DNA of 5,666 nt, from NCBI GenBank assembly GCA_003245395.1, contig QKDF01000081.1:1-5666 (forward strand). The letters run 5' to 3'. Positions 1 to 5,594 of this stretch are shown here, in pieces. The notes under the pieces are model-generated. The model worked only from the letters and a program-made list of their open reading frames with translations. It was not told the DNA's origin and did not search any database. The position numbers were made by a program, and so were the translations under genes. The stretch comes from Clostridia bacterium (lineage in GTDB: Bacteria; Bacillota; Clostridia; Oscillospirales; Oscillospiraceae). Position 1 is the first letter of the stretch, and each line of letters starts with the position of its first letter.

Positions 1-22
1 GTACAAAAGATACTCTTCAGTC

Positions 23-51
23 ATTATATAATATGTACCTTTTTTTCGCAA
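23..51 (-). promoter_or_regulatory. Putative leftward sigma-A promoter for a gene off the left edge
   Basis: Read on the minus strand, a TTGCGA -35 element (46-51) is followed after 17 bases by an exact TATAAT -10 element (23-28), giving a start site near position 16. The -35 matches the consensus at four of six bases. No coding sequence with a ribosome binding site can be seen in the few bases left, so the driven gene must lie outside the window. In many Firmicutes rpmB is divergent from an Asp23/YloU-type gene. That would fit here but is inference only. Confidence 0.45.
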
Positions 52-107
52 CCGTTTCGTATGTTTTCACATCTTCTAAATTCACGTAATTTTTTTGAAA
101 AATTCGC

Positions 108-136
108 TTGCATTTCCTGACTATTTCTGTTATTAT
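108..136 (+). promoter_or_regulatory. Putative rpmB promoter with extended -10
   Basis: A weak -35 (TTGCAT, 108-113) and a good -10 (TATTAT, 131-136) are separated by 17 bases. A TG at 128-129 sits one base before the -10, making it an extended -10 element, which can compensate for a poor -35. The predicted start is near 143, leaving a leader of about 50 bases before rpmB. Confidence 0.5.
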
Positions 137-191
137 ATCAGCTGTGCCTATCAACAGGTTACAAGTCCGCAACAGCAAGGAGGTGCAACGG

Positions 192-380
192 ATGGCTAAG
201 TGCGAGTTTTGCGATAAGGGTGTTACCTTTGGTATCAAAGTCTCCCACTCCCACAGACGTGCCAATCGTCCCTGGAAGCCCAATGTAAAACGTGTTAAAG
301 CGATCGTCGATGGTACGCCGCGCCATGTATATGTTTGTACCCGGTGTCTGCGTTCCGGCAAAGTTACCAGAGCGGTCTGA
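192..380 (+). CDS. rpmB: 50S ribosomal protein L28, zinc-ribbon (C+) form
   Basis: Encodes a 62-residue bL28, a basic component of the large ribosomal subunit. The length and sequence fit the family: an N-terminal MAKCEFC start, a basic SHRRANRPWKPN-like core (residues 18-31) and a C-terminal VYVCTRC segment. Cysteines 4, 7, 49 and 52 form two CxxC pairs typical of the zinc-binding version of L28. The ATG at 192 is chosen over an in-frame upstream ATG at 108 because an AAGGAGGT ribosome binding site at 177-184 lies 7 bases before it and the homologous protein begins here. The gene appears to be a single-gene unit with its own promoter upstream and a strong terminator 18 bases after the stop. 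It converges on gpsA. Nothing is missing or unusual. Confidence 0.97.
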   Translation: MAKCEFCDKGVTFGIKVSHSHRRANRPWKPNVKRVKAIVDGTPRHVYVCTRCLRSGKVTRAV

Positions 381-398
381 CAAATGACGGTTTTAAAG

Positions 399-426
399 CC
401 CCGAACCAATCGGTTCGGGGTTTTTT
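399..426 (+). terminator. Rho-independent terminator of rpmB
   Basis: A perfect 9-bp GC-rich stem (399-407 paired with 412-420) closes a 4-base loop and is followed by six T residues (421-426). It starts 18 bases after the rpmB stop. On the minus strand the same stem is followed by CTTTAAAA, so it may also stop transcripts arriving from gpsA, though less efficiently. Confidence 0.93.
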
Positions 427-434
427 CCGTAAGC

Positions 435-477
435 AAATATGAAGCCCGGCAGTGAGGAACTGCCGGACTTCATATTT
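435..477 (-). terminator. Terminator hairpin of the der-plsY-gpsA operon
   Basis: A long inverted repeat (arms about 435-453 and 459-477, loop 454-458) begins at the base of the gpsA stop codon. In the minus-strand transcript all positions can pair, with one G-U wobble at 445/467. In a plus-strand transcript the same position is a C/A mismatch. The 3' arm ends in UAUUU, an imperfect U-run. Orientation and position favour termination of the leftward operon. Confidence 0.75.
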
Positions 478-1484
478 TACATCCAGTCGCCTGCACTTTT
501 CAGTTCGTCCTTTTTGGAGCGGGTCATCAGCTCTTCCACCACTTCTTCCACTCGTTTGCCATGGTAGAGCATCTCATATGCACAGGTGCAAATCGGCATT
601 TCAACACCGGCCTTCCGCCCAAGCTGAAAGACGCTTTCCGCGGCGTAATAGCCCTCTACGACCGCGCCCACCTGATCCATTGCATCTTGTGCTGTTTTTC
701 CCTGGCCGATCAGAATACCGGCCCGACGATTGCGGGAGTGCATGGAGGTACAGGTCACGATCAGATCGCCCATACCGGCAAGCCCTGCAAAGGTCATTCG
801 CTGTCCGCCAAGCGTTTCGCCCAGCCGGGCAATTTCAGCCATGGCACGGGTCATCAGCAAAGCCTTCGTATTGTCCTGATAGCCCATACCATCGCAGACG
901 CCGCAGCTGAGCGCCACCACGTTTTTCAGCGCACCGCCCAACTCTACTCCTACGATATCAGGACTGGTATAAACCCGGAAATAATTGTTCATGAACGCAT
1001 CCTGCACAAATTTGGCTGCAGACTCATCCTCGCAGGCCGCTACACAGCCTGTAGGCATCCGAATACCCACTTCCTCTGCGTGAGAAGGGCCCGAAAGTGC
1101 AACCACTTTACAGATATTCTTGATCTCCTCCCGCAGGATTTCGCTCATTCGCAAATTCGTATCTCGTTCGATTCCTTTCGAAACCGTCACAAGGATGGTA
1201 TCAGGCCTCAGGTAAGGAGCCATTTTACGACCGGTTGCCCGCACCGCATAGGACGGTGCTGCGGAAACGACCAGCGCAGCGTCCTTCAGGCAAGCCAAAT
1301 CCGCGGTGATGTGCATCTGTTCGGGCAAATGCACTCCGGATAAAAGCGGATTTTCACGCTGTTTACTCATCTGCTCCGCCTTTTCCGGATTGTGGGACCA
1401 CAGTGTCACATCATGCCCGTTATCGCACAGAACCTGGCTAAGGGCCGTCCCCCAGCCGCCGCTTCCCAAAACAACAGCTTTCAT
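477..1484 (-). CDS. gpsA: NAD(P)+-dependent glycerol-3-phosphate dehydrogenase
   Basis: Encodes a 335-residue cytosolic GpsA, the usual length. It interconverts dihydroxyacetone phosphate and sn-glycerol-3-phosphate and so supplies the phospholipid backbone. The N-terminal Rossmann domain carries the dinucleotide loop GSGGWGTA (residues 7-14). Further family motifs are VSKGIE (101-106), SGPSHAEE (131-138), ELGGALKN (181-188, with the catalytic-type lysine 187), GYQDNTKA (201-208) and FAGLAGMGDLIVTC (232-245), followed by SRNRRAG (250-256). The frame is open further upstream, inside plsY, but the ATG at 1484 is the start. A GGAGGA site lies at 1491-1496 and the Rossmann fold begins at once. 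The start overlaps the plsY stop in an ATGA arrangement, implying translational coupling. The gene is last in the der-plsY-gpsA operon. Confidence 0.97.
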   Translation of the reverse strand: MKAVVLGSGGWGTALSQVLCDNGHDVTLWSHNPEKAEQMSKQRENPLLSGVHLPEQMHITADLACLKDAALVVSAAPSYAVRATGRKMAPYLRPDTILVTVSKGIERDTNLRMSEILREEIKNICKVVALSGPSHAEEVGIRMPTGCVAACEDESAAKFVQDAFMNNYFRVYTSPDIVGVELGGALKNVVALSCGVCDGMGYQDNTKALLMTRAMAEIARLGETLGGQRMTFAGLAGMGDLIVTCTSMHSRNRRAGILIGQGKTAQDAMDQVGAVVEGYYAAESVFQLGRKAGVEMPICTCAYEMLYHGKRVEEVVEELMTRSKKDELKSAGDWM

Positions 1485-2161
1485 CGCTTTTCCTCCGTTC
1501 TTTTGTGATGCAGAGTAAACTTGCTCTCCTTGCCGGACAGCAGCCGCCGGATATTGGTCCGGTGTCCCCACACAACCAATCCCCCGCACATCAAAGCCAG
1601 TACCGTAAGCACTGGATCGTAAAAAACAAACCAAGTAGCAAACGGAAACGCCGCTCCTGCATAGACGGAACCGAGTGAGACGTATCTGGTCAGGACTGCC
1701 AGAATCAAAAATCCGCACCAAAGTATCAATGCAACCCGCCAGTCGATCATAGTTACAATGGTACCGCCGGACAGCACGGCCTTTCCGCCTTTGAAACGGA
1801 ACATCCATGGGAACACATGCCCCAGCATGCAAAAGAATCCAGCGTAATATTTTCCGAACAGTACGGCCTCCTGGCCTGCGGAGTGAAATGCCCATACGCC
1901 CACCAGCACGGCAAGTACCGCCTTGATGACGTCCGTCAGGATTACCGCAAAGGTCAGCGGTCCGCCGAAAGTCCTGTAAAAATTCGTCAATCCGGCATTA
2001 CCGCTGCCGTGATTGCGAATATCGTCCCGCAGGATATACTTTGACACAATCACCGCGCCGTTAAAACAGCCCAGAAGATACGCAGCCACAGCAACTCCTG
2101 GAAGAAAAAGCAGTCTTGATCCTTGAAAAAAAGCCGGAAACCAGTCGGGAGTCACAGCCAT
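1481..2161 (-). CDS. plsY: Acyl-phosphate:glycerol-3-phosphate acyltransferase PlsY
   Basis: Encodes a 226-residue multi-pass membrane protein that transfers an acyl chain from acyl phosphate to glycerol-3-phosphate, giving lysophosphatidic acid. The three family motifs are visible: GSGNAGLTNFYRTFG (residues 52-66), GHVFPWMFRFKGGKAV (114-129) and HRTNIRRLLSGKESK (200-214). Hydrophobic stretches at about 16-40, 68-92, 105-118, 133-158 and 162-198 fit the multi-pass fold. Two positions differ from the commonest forms: GLTN where GATN is usual, and KGGKAV where KGGKGV is usual. The protein is slightly long for the family, with a charged hydrophilic tail after motif 3 (215-226). The ATG at 2161 directly follows the der stop codon, and an AGGAGG site (2170-2175) lies inside the end of der. 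It overlaps gpsA, whose product makes its substrate. Confidence 0.95.
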   Translation of the reverse strand: MAVTPDWFPAFFQGSRLLFLPGVAVAAYLLGCFNGAVIVSKYILRDDIRNHGSGNAGLTNFYRTFGGPLTFAVILTDVIKAVLAVLVGVWAFHSAGQEAVLFGKYYAGFFCMLGHVFPWMFRFKGGKAVLSGGTIVTMIDWRVALILWCGFLILAVLTRYVSLGSVYAGAAFPFATWFVFYDPVLTVLALMCGGLVVWGHRTNIRRLLSGKESKFTLHHKRTEEKR

Positions 2162-3490
2162 TCAAAAATCCTCCTTATCCCCTTTCTGTCGGATCGACAG
2201 AATAATGGGGGTTCCGGTCAGTCCAAAGACGCTGCGGATACAGTTTTCCAGATATCGCTGATAAGAAAAATGGAACAACCGCGCCTCGTTGCAAAATACT
2301 ACAAAATGCGGTGGCCGGATTCCGACCTGGGTCATATAATAGATTTTCAGGCGCCGTCCCTTGTCGGTAGGGGGCTGTACGCGTGTCTGGGCGTCGACCA
2401 GGACATTGTTGAGCATTCCCGTGGTAATGCGCATGGATGCCTGATTGCTGACCGCTACGATCATCTCAAACAGCTTTTCCACCCGCTGGCCAGTCATGGC
2501 AGAGATGAAAACGATGGGGGCATACATCATGTAGCCCAGATCCCGGCGGATATCCGCCGTCAATCGGTCCATGGTCTTGTCATCCTTGTCCACTAAATCC
2601 CACTTGTTTACCACAATGATGCTGGCTTTCCCGGCCTCATGAGCTAAACCCGCCACCTTTGTATCCTGCTCTGTAACCCCGTCCCGGGCATCTATCAGAA
2701 TCAGGCAAACGTCGCTGCGCTCAATGGCCATGGTGGCGCGCAGCACGCTGTAACGCTCGATATCTTCATCCACTTTGGATTTTTTACGCATTCCTGCGGT
2801 ATCGATAAATACGAATTTGCCATATTTGTTTTCAAAACGGGAATCAATGGCATCCCGGGTCGTACCGGCCACATCGCTGACGATGACCCGCTCTTCACCC
2901 AAAATACGGTTGGTCAAAGAGGATTTACCCACGTTGGGCTTTCCGATCAGGGCAACCTTGATGGAATCATCATCCTCTTCTTCTTCCTGTTCCGGAGGGA
3001 AATACCGAACGCAGGCATCCAGCAGATCACCGGTGCCATGTCCGTGGACGGCTGAGACGGCAATGGGGTCTCCCAGTCCCAAATTGTAAAACTCGTAATA
3101 ATCCGGGTCCGGCACACCGGTGGAGTCCATTTTATTCACAGCCAGCACAATCGGCTTCCCACTGCGCTGCAGCATACTGGCTACCTCATGATCGGAGGCC
3201 GTCAATCCGGTTTTAATATCTGTTAGAAAAATGATCACAGTGGCATGATCGATCGCCAGTTGGGCTTGCTGGCGCATAAAACTCAGAATTTGGTCATCTG
3301 ACCGGGGTTCGATGCCGCCGGTATCGATCAGCGTGAAGGCGCGGCCGTTCCAGTCCGTCTCTCCATAGATACGGTCACGGGTGACGCCTGGCGTATCCTC
3401 CACAATAGAAAGCCGTCTGCCGATCAGCTTGTTGAACAGCATGGACTTACCAACATTGGGACGCCCCACAATGGCGACGATGGGTTTCAT
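2162..3490 (-). CDS. der: Ribosome biogenesis GTPase Der (EngA)
   Basis: Encodes a 442-residue tandem-GTPase protein that acts in late assembly of the 50S subunit. The first GTPase domain has GRPNVGKS (9-16, P-loop), DTPGVTRD (32-39), DTGG (56-59) and NKMD (119-122). An acidic linker (about 167-176) follows. The second domain has GKPNVGKS (183-190), VAGTTRD (207-213), DTAG (230-233) and NKWD (295-298). The C-terminal KH-like RNA-binding domain spans roughly 350-435 and includes the typical RPPHFVVFCN stretch (392-401). Length and order match the family, and every G motif looks intact. The residue after the first P-loop serine is methionine where threonine is common, outside the nucleotide-contacting core. 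The ATG at 3490 has a GAAGGAA site at 3501-3507. It is first in its operon, and its stop codon touches the plsY start. Confidence 0.98.
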   Translation of the reverse strand: MKPIVAIVGRPNVGKSMLFNKLIGRRLSIVEDTPGVTRDRIYGETDWNGRAFTLIDTGGIEPRSDDQILSFMRQQAQLAIDHATVIIFLTDIKTGLTASDHEVASMLQRSGKPIVLAVNKMDSTGVPDPDYYEFYNLGLGDPIAVSAVHGHGTGDLLDACVRYFPPEQEEEEDDDSIKVALIGKPNVGKSSLTNRILGEERVIVSDVAGTTRDAIDSRFENKYGKFVFIDTAGMRKKSKVDEDIERYSVLRATMAIERSDVCLILIDARDGVTEQDTKVAGLAHEAGKASIIVVNKWDLVDKDDKTMDRLTADIRRDLGYMMYAPIVFISAMTGQRVEKLFEMIVAVSNQASMRITTGMLNNVLVDAQTRVQPPTDKGRRLKIYYMTQVGIRPPHFVVFCNEARLFHFSYQRYLENCIRSVFGLTGTPIILSIRQKGDKEDF

Positions 3491-3536
3491 CGGCTCTCAC
3501 TTCCTTCTTTTTAGTATATGTCTGCAATTCACCTCC

Positions 3537-3564
3537 ATTATATCCAAGAGGCGCTAAATTGCAA
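3537..3564 (-). promoter_or_regulatory. Promoter of the der-plsY-gpsA operon
   Basis: On the minus strand a TTGCAA -35 (3559-3564) precedes an exact TATAAT -10 (3537-3542) with a 16-base spacer, putting the start near 3530, about 40 bases before the der ATG. It lies just downstream of the rpmF terminator, so der is expected to be transcribed independently of yceD-rpmF. Confidence 0.75.
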
Positions 3565-3567
3565 CAT

Positions 3568-3599
3568 GAAATAAGGAGGGAAGAAACCTCTTCCCTCCT
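3568..3599 (-). terminator. Terminator of yceD-rpmF
   Basis: A perfect 11-bp stem (3589-3599 paired with 3574-3584) with a 4-base loop (3585-3588) is followed on the minus strand by TATTTCA, a short imperfect U-run. It starts 19 bases after the rpmF stop and lies before the der promoter. Confidence 0.8.
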
Positions 3600-3617
3600 C
3601 AAATCTGCGGTCAATCC

Positions 3618-3812
3618 TTACTTGGAGACAACGGACTTCACGACTCTGACCGTGCGGCCGTTATAAGTACCGCACTCCTTGCACATTCTGTGAGGCAGGT
3701 GCAGCGCACCGCATTTGGGGCATGCAACGAGACCGGGGACCGCCAGCTTCCATGTGGAGCTGCGGCGCTTGTCGCGTCTTGCCTTGGATACTTTTCCCTT
3801 TGGTACTGCCAT
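3618..3812 (-). CDS. rpmF: 50S ribosomal protein L32, zinc-ribbon form
   Basis: Encodes a 64-residue bL32 of the large ribosomal subunit. The N-terminus MAVPKGKVSKARRDKRRS (1-18) is the family's highly conserved basic start. Cysteines 31, 34, 44 and 47 form the CPKC and CKEC pairs of the four-cysteine zinc-binding version. The ATG at 3812 is supported by an AAGGAGGTG site (3818-3826) five bases upstream. It follows yceD by 58 bases with no promoter or terminator seen between, so the two are probably co-transcribed. That pairing is conserved very widely in bacteria. Downstream comes a terminator and then der; plsX, a frequent neighbour of rpmF in other bacteria, is not present. Confidence 0.97.
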   Translation of the reverse strand: MAVPKGKVSKARRDKRRSSTWKLAVPGLVACPKCGALHLPHRMCKECGTYNGRTVRVVKSVVSK

Positions 3813-3870
3813 GATGACACCTCCTTGATCGTCAGAAAGGCAAAAACTTCTCTTCGCCCCTGTAAATTCT

Positions 3871-4371
3871 TTATTGGTTGTTCTCTAAAAGCTTTGCAAG
3901 AGCCGCAAGCCGCGGATCCACTTCCTTTTTGCAGGAACACGGGCCGAGGTTCAGGTCGGCACCACAGTGGGGGCAAAGGCCCTTACAATCTTCCGAACAC
4001 AAAAATTTGGTGTCCATTCCAAGAATGAACGCTGTGCGGGCCAGTTCGCCCACATCCACTTCGCCGTCTTCCAGCAGAACGATATCATCATTTTCCTCGT
4101 CCTGAAGTTCTTCGGCCAACATGCTGTCAAACGCAATCTTACGAGACAGCTGAAGCGGTCTCGTACAGCGGTCGCAAACAGCCTCTAACGTCGTTTCAAC
4201 CGTCAGCGACAATTCCAGCAGCCCCGCGGTATTGCGCACAATTCCTTCAACCTTCACCGGCTGGGTCACCGGAAACTGACCGTTGATCTCCACATCGGAC
4301 AGGTCCATAATAAAGGTAAATGGAAGGCTTTTTCCCGGAGAATGCAGGATGGGTTTTACGTTGATACGCAT
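3871..4371 (-). CDS. yceD: DUF177 family protein YceD, 23S rRNA/L32-linked
   Basis: Encodes a 166-residue protein of the DUF177 (YceD/YlbN) family, almost always found directly upstream of rpmF. The E. coli member has been linked to 23S rRNA accumulation; the biochemical role is not firmly established. Visible features are a beta-rich N-terminal half, a CDRCTRPL motif (66-73), an acidic stretch (88-107, rich in E and D) and a cysteine cluster. The cluster includes C125, C129, C133 and C136 in the CxxxCxGLCxxCG pattern, plus C145 and C147, which suggests metal binding. The frame is open far upstream (to 4764), but the ATG at 4371 is chosen. The family's sequence begins there, a GAGGTG site lies at 4376-4381, and the upstream extension would cross the gene's own promoter and run antisense to the neighbouring gene. 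Confidence 0.93.
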   Translation of the reverse strand: MRINVKPILHSPGKSLPFTFIMDLSDVEINGQFPVTQPVKVEGIVRNTAGLLELSLTVETTLEAVCDRCTRPLQLSRKIAFDSMLAEELQDEENDDIVLLEDGEVDVGELARTAFILGMDTKFLCSEDCKGLCPHCGADLNLGPCSCKKEVDPRLAALAKLLENNQ

Positions 4372-4398
4372 AATACACCTCGCAATGACACGAGTAGT

Positions 4399-4427
4399 AT
4401 TATAATAGATCCCCGAACGCTTGTCAA
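4399..4427 (-). promoter_or_regulatory. Perfect-consensus sigma-A promoter of yceD-rpmF
   Basis: On the minus strand TTGACA (4422-4427) and TATAAT (4399-4404) are both exact consensus hexamers separated by exactly 17 bases. The start site is predicted near 4392, giving a short leader of about 20 bases before the yceD ATG. Such a strong promoter fits a ribosomal-protein operon. Confidence 0.9.
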
Positions 4428-4432
4428 ACATT

Positions 4433-4464
4433 ATTTTAGGTTTGCCTTGCAAATTTCCTAAAAT
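4433..4464. repeat. Imperfect inverted repeat between divergent promoters
   Basis: Outer arms ATTTTAGG (4433-4440) and CCTAAAAT (4457-4464) are perfectly complementary. Inner arms TTTGC (4441-4445) and GCAAA (4449-4453) also pair, leaving a 3-base centre and a 3-base bulge (4454-4456). It sits immediately upstream of the yceD -35 and covers the -35 of the rightward promoter. Neither predicted transcript contains it, so any role would be as a DNA site, such as an operator. Confidence 0.5.
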
Positions 4465-4474
4465 CAGATAAAAT
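4447..4474 (+). promoter_or_regulatory. Putative promoter of the pseudouridine synthase gene
   Basis: TTGCAA (4447-4452) and TAAAAT (4469-4474, five of six consensus bases) are separated by 16 bases, with a predicted start near 4481, about 24 bases before the ATG. It is weaker than the divergent yceD promoter. Confidence 0.6.
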
Positions 4475-4504
4475 GGGAGTATCAAACCTCCGGGAGGACC
4501 GATT

Positions 4505-5461
4505 ATGCGGGAACTGACCATTGGGAAAAATGACGCCGGGCAGCGTTTGGATCGTTTTGTGGCAAAAAATATGCCGCTGCTGCCCCCTGCCCTGCTGCAA
4601 AAATACATCCGAATTAAACGCATCAAAGTAAACGGCAAGGGTACAATGCGGGATACCCGGCTGGTTGAGGGTGATGTATTGCAATTGTACATCAATGACG
4701 AGTTCTTTGACAAGCCCTCTGAAGAAAATATGTTTCTGTCGGTGTTCAAGCCGCAGCTGAACATTGTCTATGAAGATGAAAACCTCCTGCTTGTGGATAA
4801 GCGTCCGGGGTTGGTCGTACACGCCGACGAAACGGAAAAGGTCAACACGCTGATTAACCATATCCAGGCATATTTATACCAGAAGCGTGAGTGGAACCCC
4901 AGGGCTGAAAACGCTTTTGCCCCCGCTCTTTGCAACCGCATCGACCGCAACACCGGCGGTATTGTCATCGCAGCCAAGAACGCGGAAGCACTGCGCATCA
5001 TCAATGAAAAAATACGGGATCATGAGCTGCGCAAATCCTATCTGTGCGTTACAGTCGGCCGCCCCAAGCCGCCCGAGGGGAAAATTGAGGGCTTTCTTCT
5101 GAAAGACGAAGTCAAAAAGCAGGTGTCATTTTATCGCCACCCTGTCCCCGGCGGAAAAACCGCCGTGACGCTCTACCGTACGCAGGAGACTCGCGGAGAA
5201 CTGTCCCTGGTCGAATGTGAATTGCTGACCGGACGGACGCACCAGATCCGCGTCTCCATGGCACAGATCGGCTGTCCTCTGCTGGGTGACGGCAAGTACG
5301 GAAACGGGACTGCGAACCGCAAATACGGTGAGACGCGCCAGGCGCTGTACTCCTACCGGCTCTCGTTCGATTTCCGGACAGATGGCGGCATGCTGGAATA
5401 CTTGCGGGGCAAGGAATTCCGCGTGGAAAACGTTGCCTTCAAAACCCGCTATTTTTCTTGA
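4505..5461 (+). CDS. RluA-family 23S/tRNA-type pseudouridine synthase
   Basis: Encodes a 318-residue RluA-family enzyme that isomerises specific uridines in structured RNA to pseudouridine. An S4-like RNA-binding domain occupies about residues 1-65, with the DAGQRLDRFV and KRIKVNG elements. The catalytic domain starts near 85 (IVYEDENLLLVDKRPGLVVH). The catalytic aspartate is D147 within NRIDRNTGG (144-152), a variant of the usual HRLDxxTSG. The other family motif, LLTGRTHQIRVSMAQIGCPLLGD, spans 240-262. Length fits RluC/RluD-like proteins. The target uridine cannot be read from sequence, so no gene symbol is given. The start at 4505 has a GGGAGGA site (4492-4498) at good spacing. It is divergent from yceD, and no clear terminator follows before the potA-like gene. 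Confidence 0.95.
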   Translation: MRELTIGKNDAGQRLDRFVAKNMPLLPPALLQKYIRIKRIKVNGKGTMRDTRLVEGDVLQLYINDEFFDKPSEENMFLSVFKPQLNIVYEDENLLLVDKRPGLVVHADETEKVNTLINHIQAYLYQKREWNPRAENAFAPALCNRIDRNTGGIVIAAKNAEALRIINEKIRDHELRKSYLCVTVGRPKPPEGKIEGFLLKDEVKKQVSFYRHPVPGGKTAVTLYRTQETRGELSLVECELLTGRTHQIRVSMAQIGCPLLGDGKYGNGTANRKYGETRQALYSYRLSFDFRTDGGMLEYLRGKEFRVENVAFKTRYFS

Positions 5462-5484
5462 CTTTTCACGGATTTTCCTATATC
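5458..5484 (+). promoter_or_regulatory. Weak candidate promoter for the potA-like gene
   Basis: TTGACT (5458-5463), overlapping the pseudouridine synthase stop, precedes TATATC (5479-5484) with a short 15-base spacer. The hexamers are decent but the spacing is poor. The downstream gene may instead be reached by readthrough, since no terminator is seen in 5462-5578. Confidence 0.25.
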
Positions 5485-5492
5485 ATTTCATA

Positions 5493-5594
5493 ATGCCGAA
5501 TTTCGACGAGAAAGGGCTCCCTCAACAGAGAAAAGAAGCGAAAGAGATATTAGAAACCATAAGAACGGGGGAGGATAAATGTCCAAAGAGTTAA
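5493..5594 (+). CDS. Doubtful 33-residue ORF overlapping the potA-like start
   Basis: An ATG at 5493 opens a 33-codon frame rich in charged residues (MPNFDEKGLPQQRKEAKEIL at the start) that ends 13 bases inside the following gene, in another frame. No Shine-Dalgarno sequence precedes the ATG; the upstream bases are T-rich. If the weak promoter at 5458-5484 were used, the transcript would begin almost at this ATG, as in a leaderless message. I do not recognise the peptide. It could be a regulatory leader peptide, the remnant of a gene, or chance. Confidence 0.2.
   Translation: MPNFDEKGLPQQRKEAKEILETIRTGEDKCPKS

Noticed and set aside
1..38. GTAC at both ends of a short segment followed by a T-run, resembling a terminator or repeat
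   Set aside because: GTAC is itself palindromic and the segment between does not fold into a convincing stem. The promoter reading explains the AT-rich palindrome better.
17..436. 139-codon minus-strand frame over rpmB
   Set aside because: It is antisense to rpmB and covers its promoter and terminator, with low-complexity, family-free sequence. It is a shadow frame.
561..1343. 260-codon open frame on the plus strand
   Set aside because: It lies wholly antisense to gpsA, whose protein motifs are intact. It has no recognisable domain and no convincing ribosome binding site.
1485..1895. N-terminal extension of gpsA into plsY
   Set aside because: The frame is open, but the Rossmann loop begins right after the ATG at 1484, which has its own GGAGGA site. 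The extension only reads plsY in another frame.
3498..3539. 13-codon upstream ORF before der
   Set aside because: Its ATG overlaps the last base of the -10 element (3537), so it would not be present in the transcript from that promoter.
4372..4764. Upstream extension of the yceD frame
   Set aside because: It crosses the perfect promoter and runs antisense to the pseudouridine synthase gene. The DUF177 family sequence starts at the ATG at 4371.
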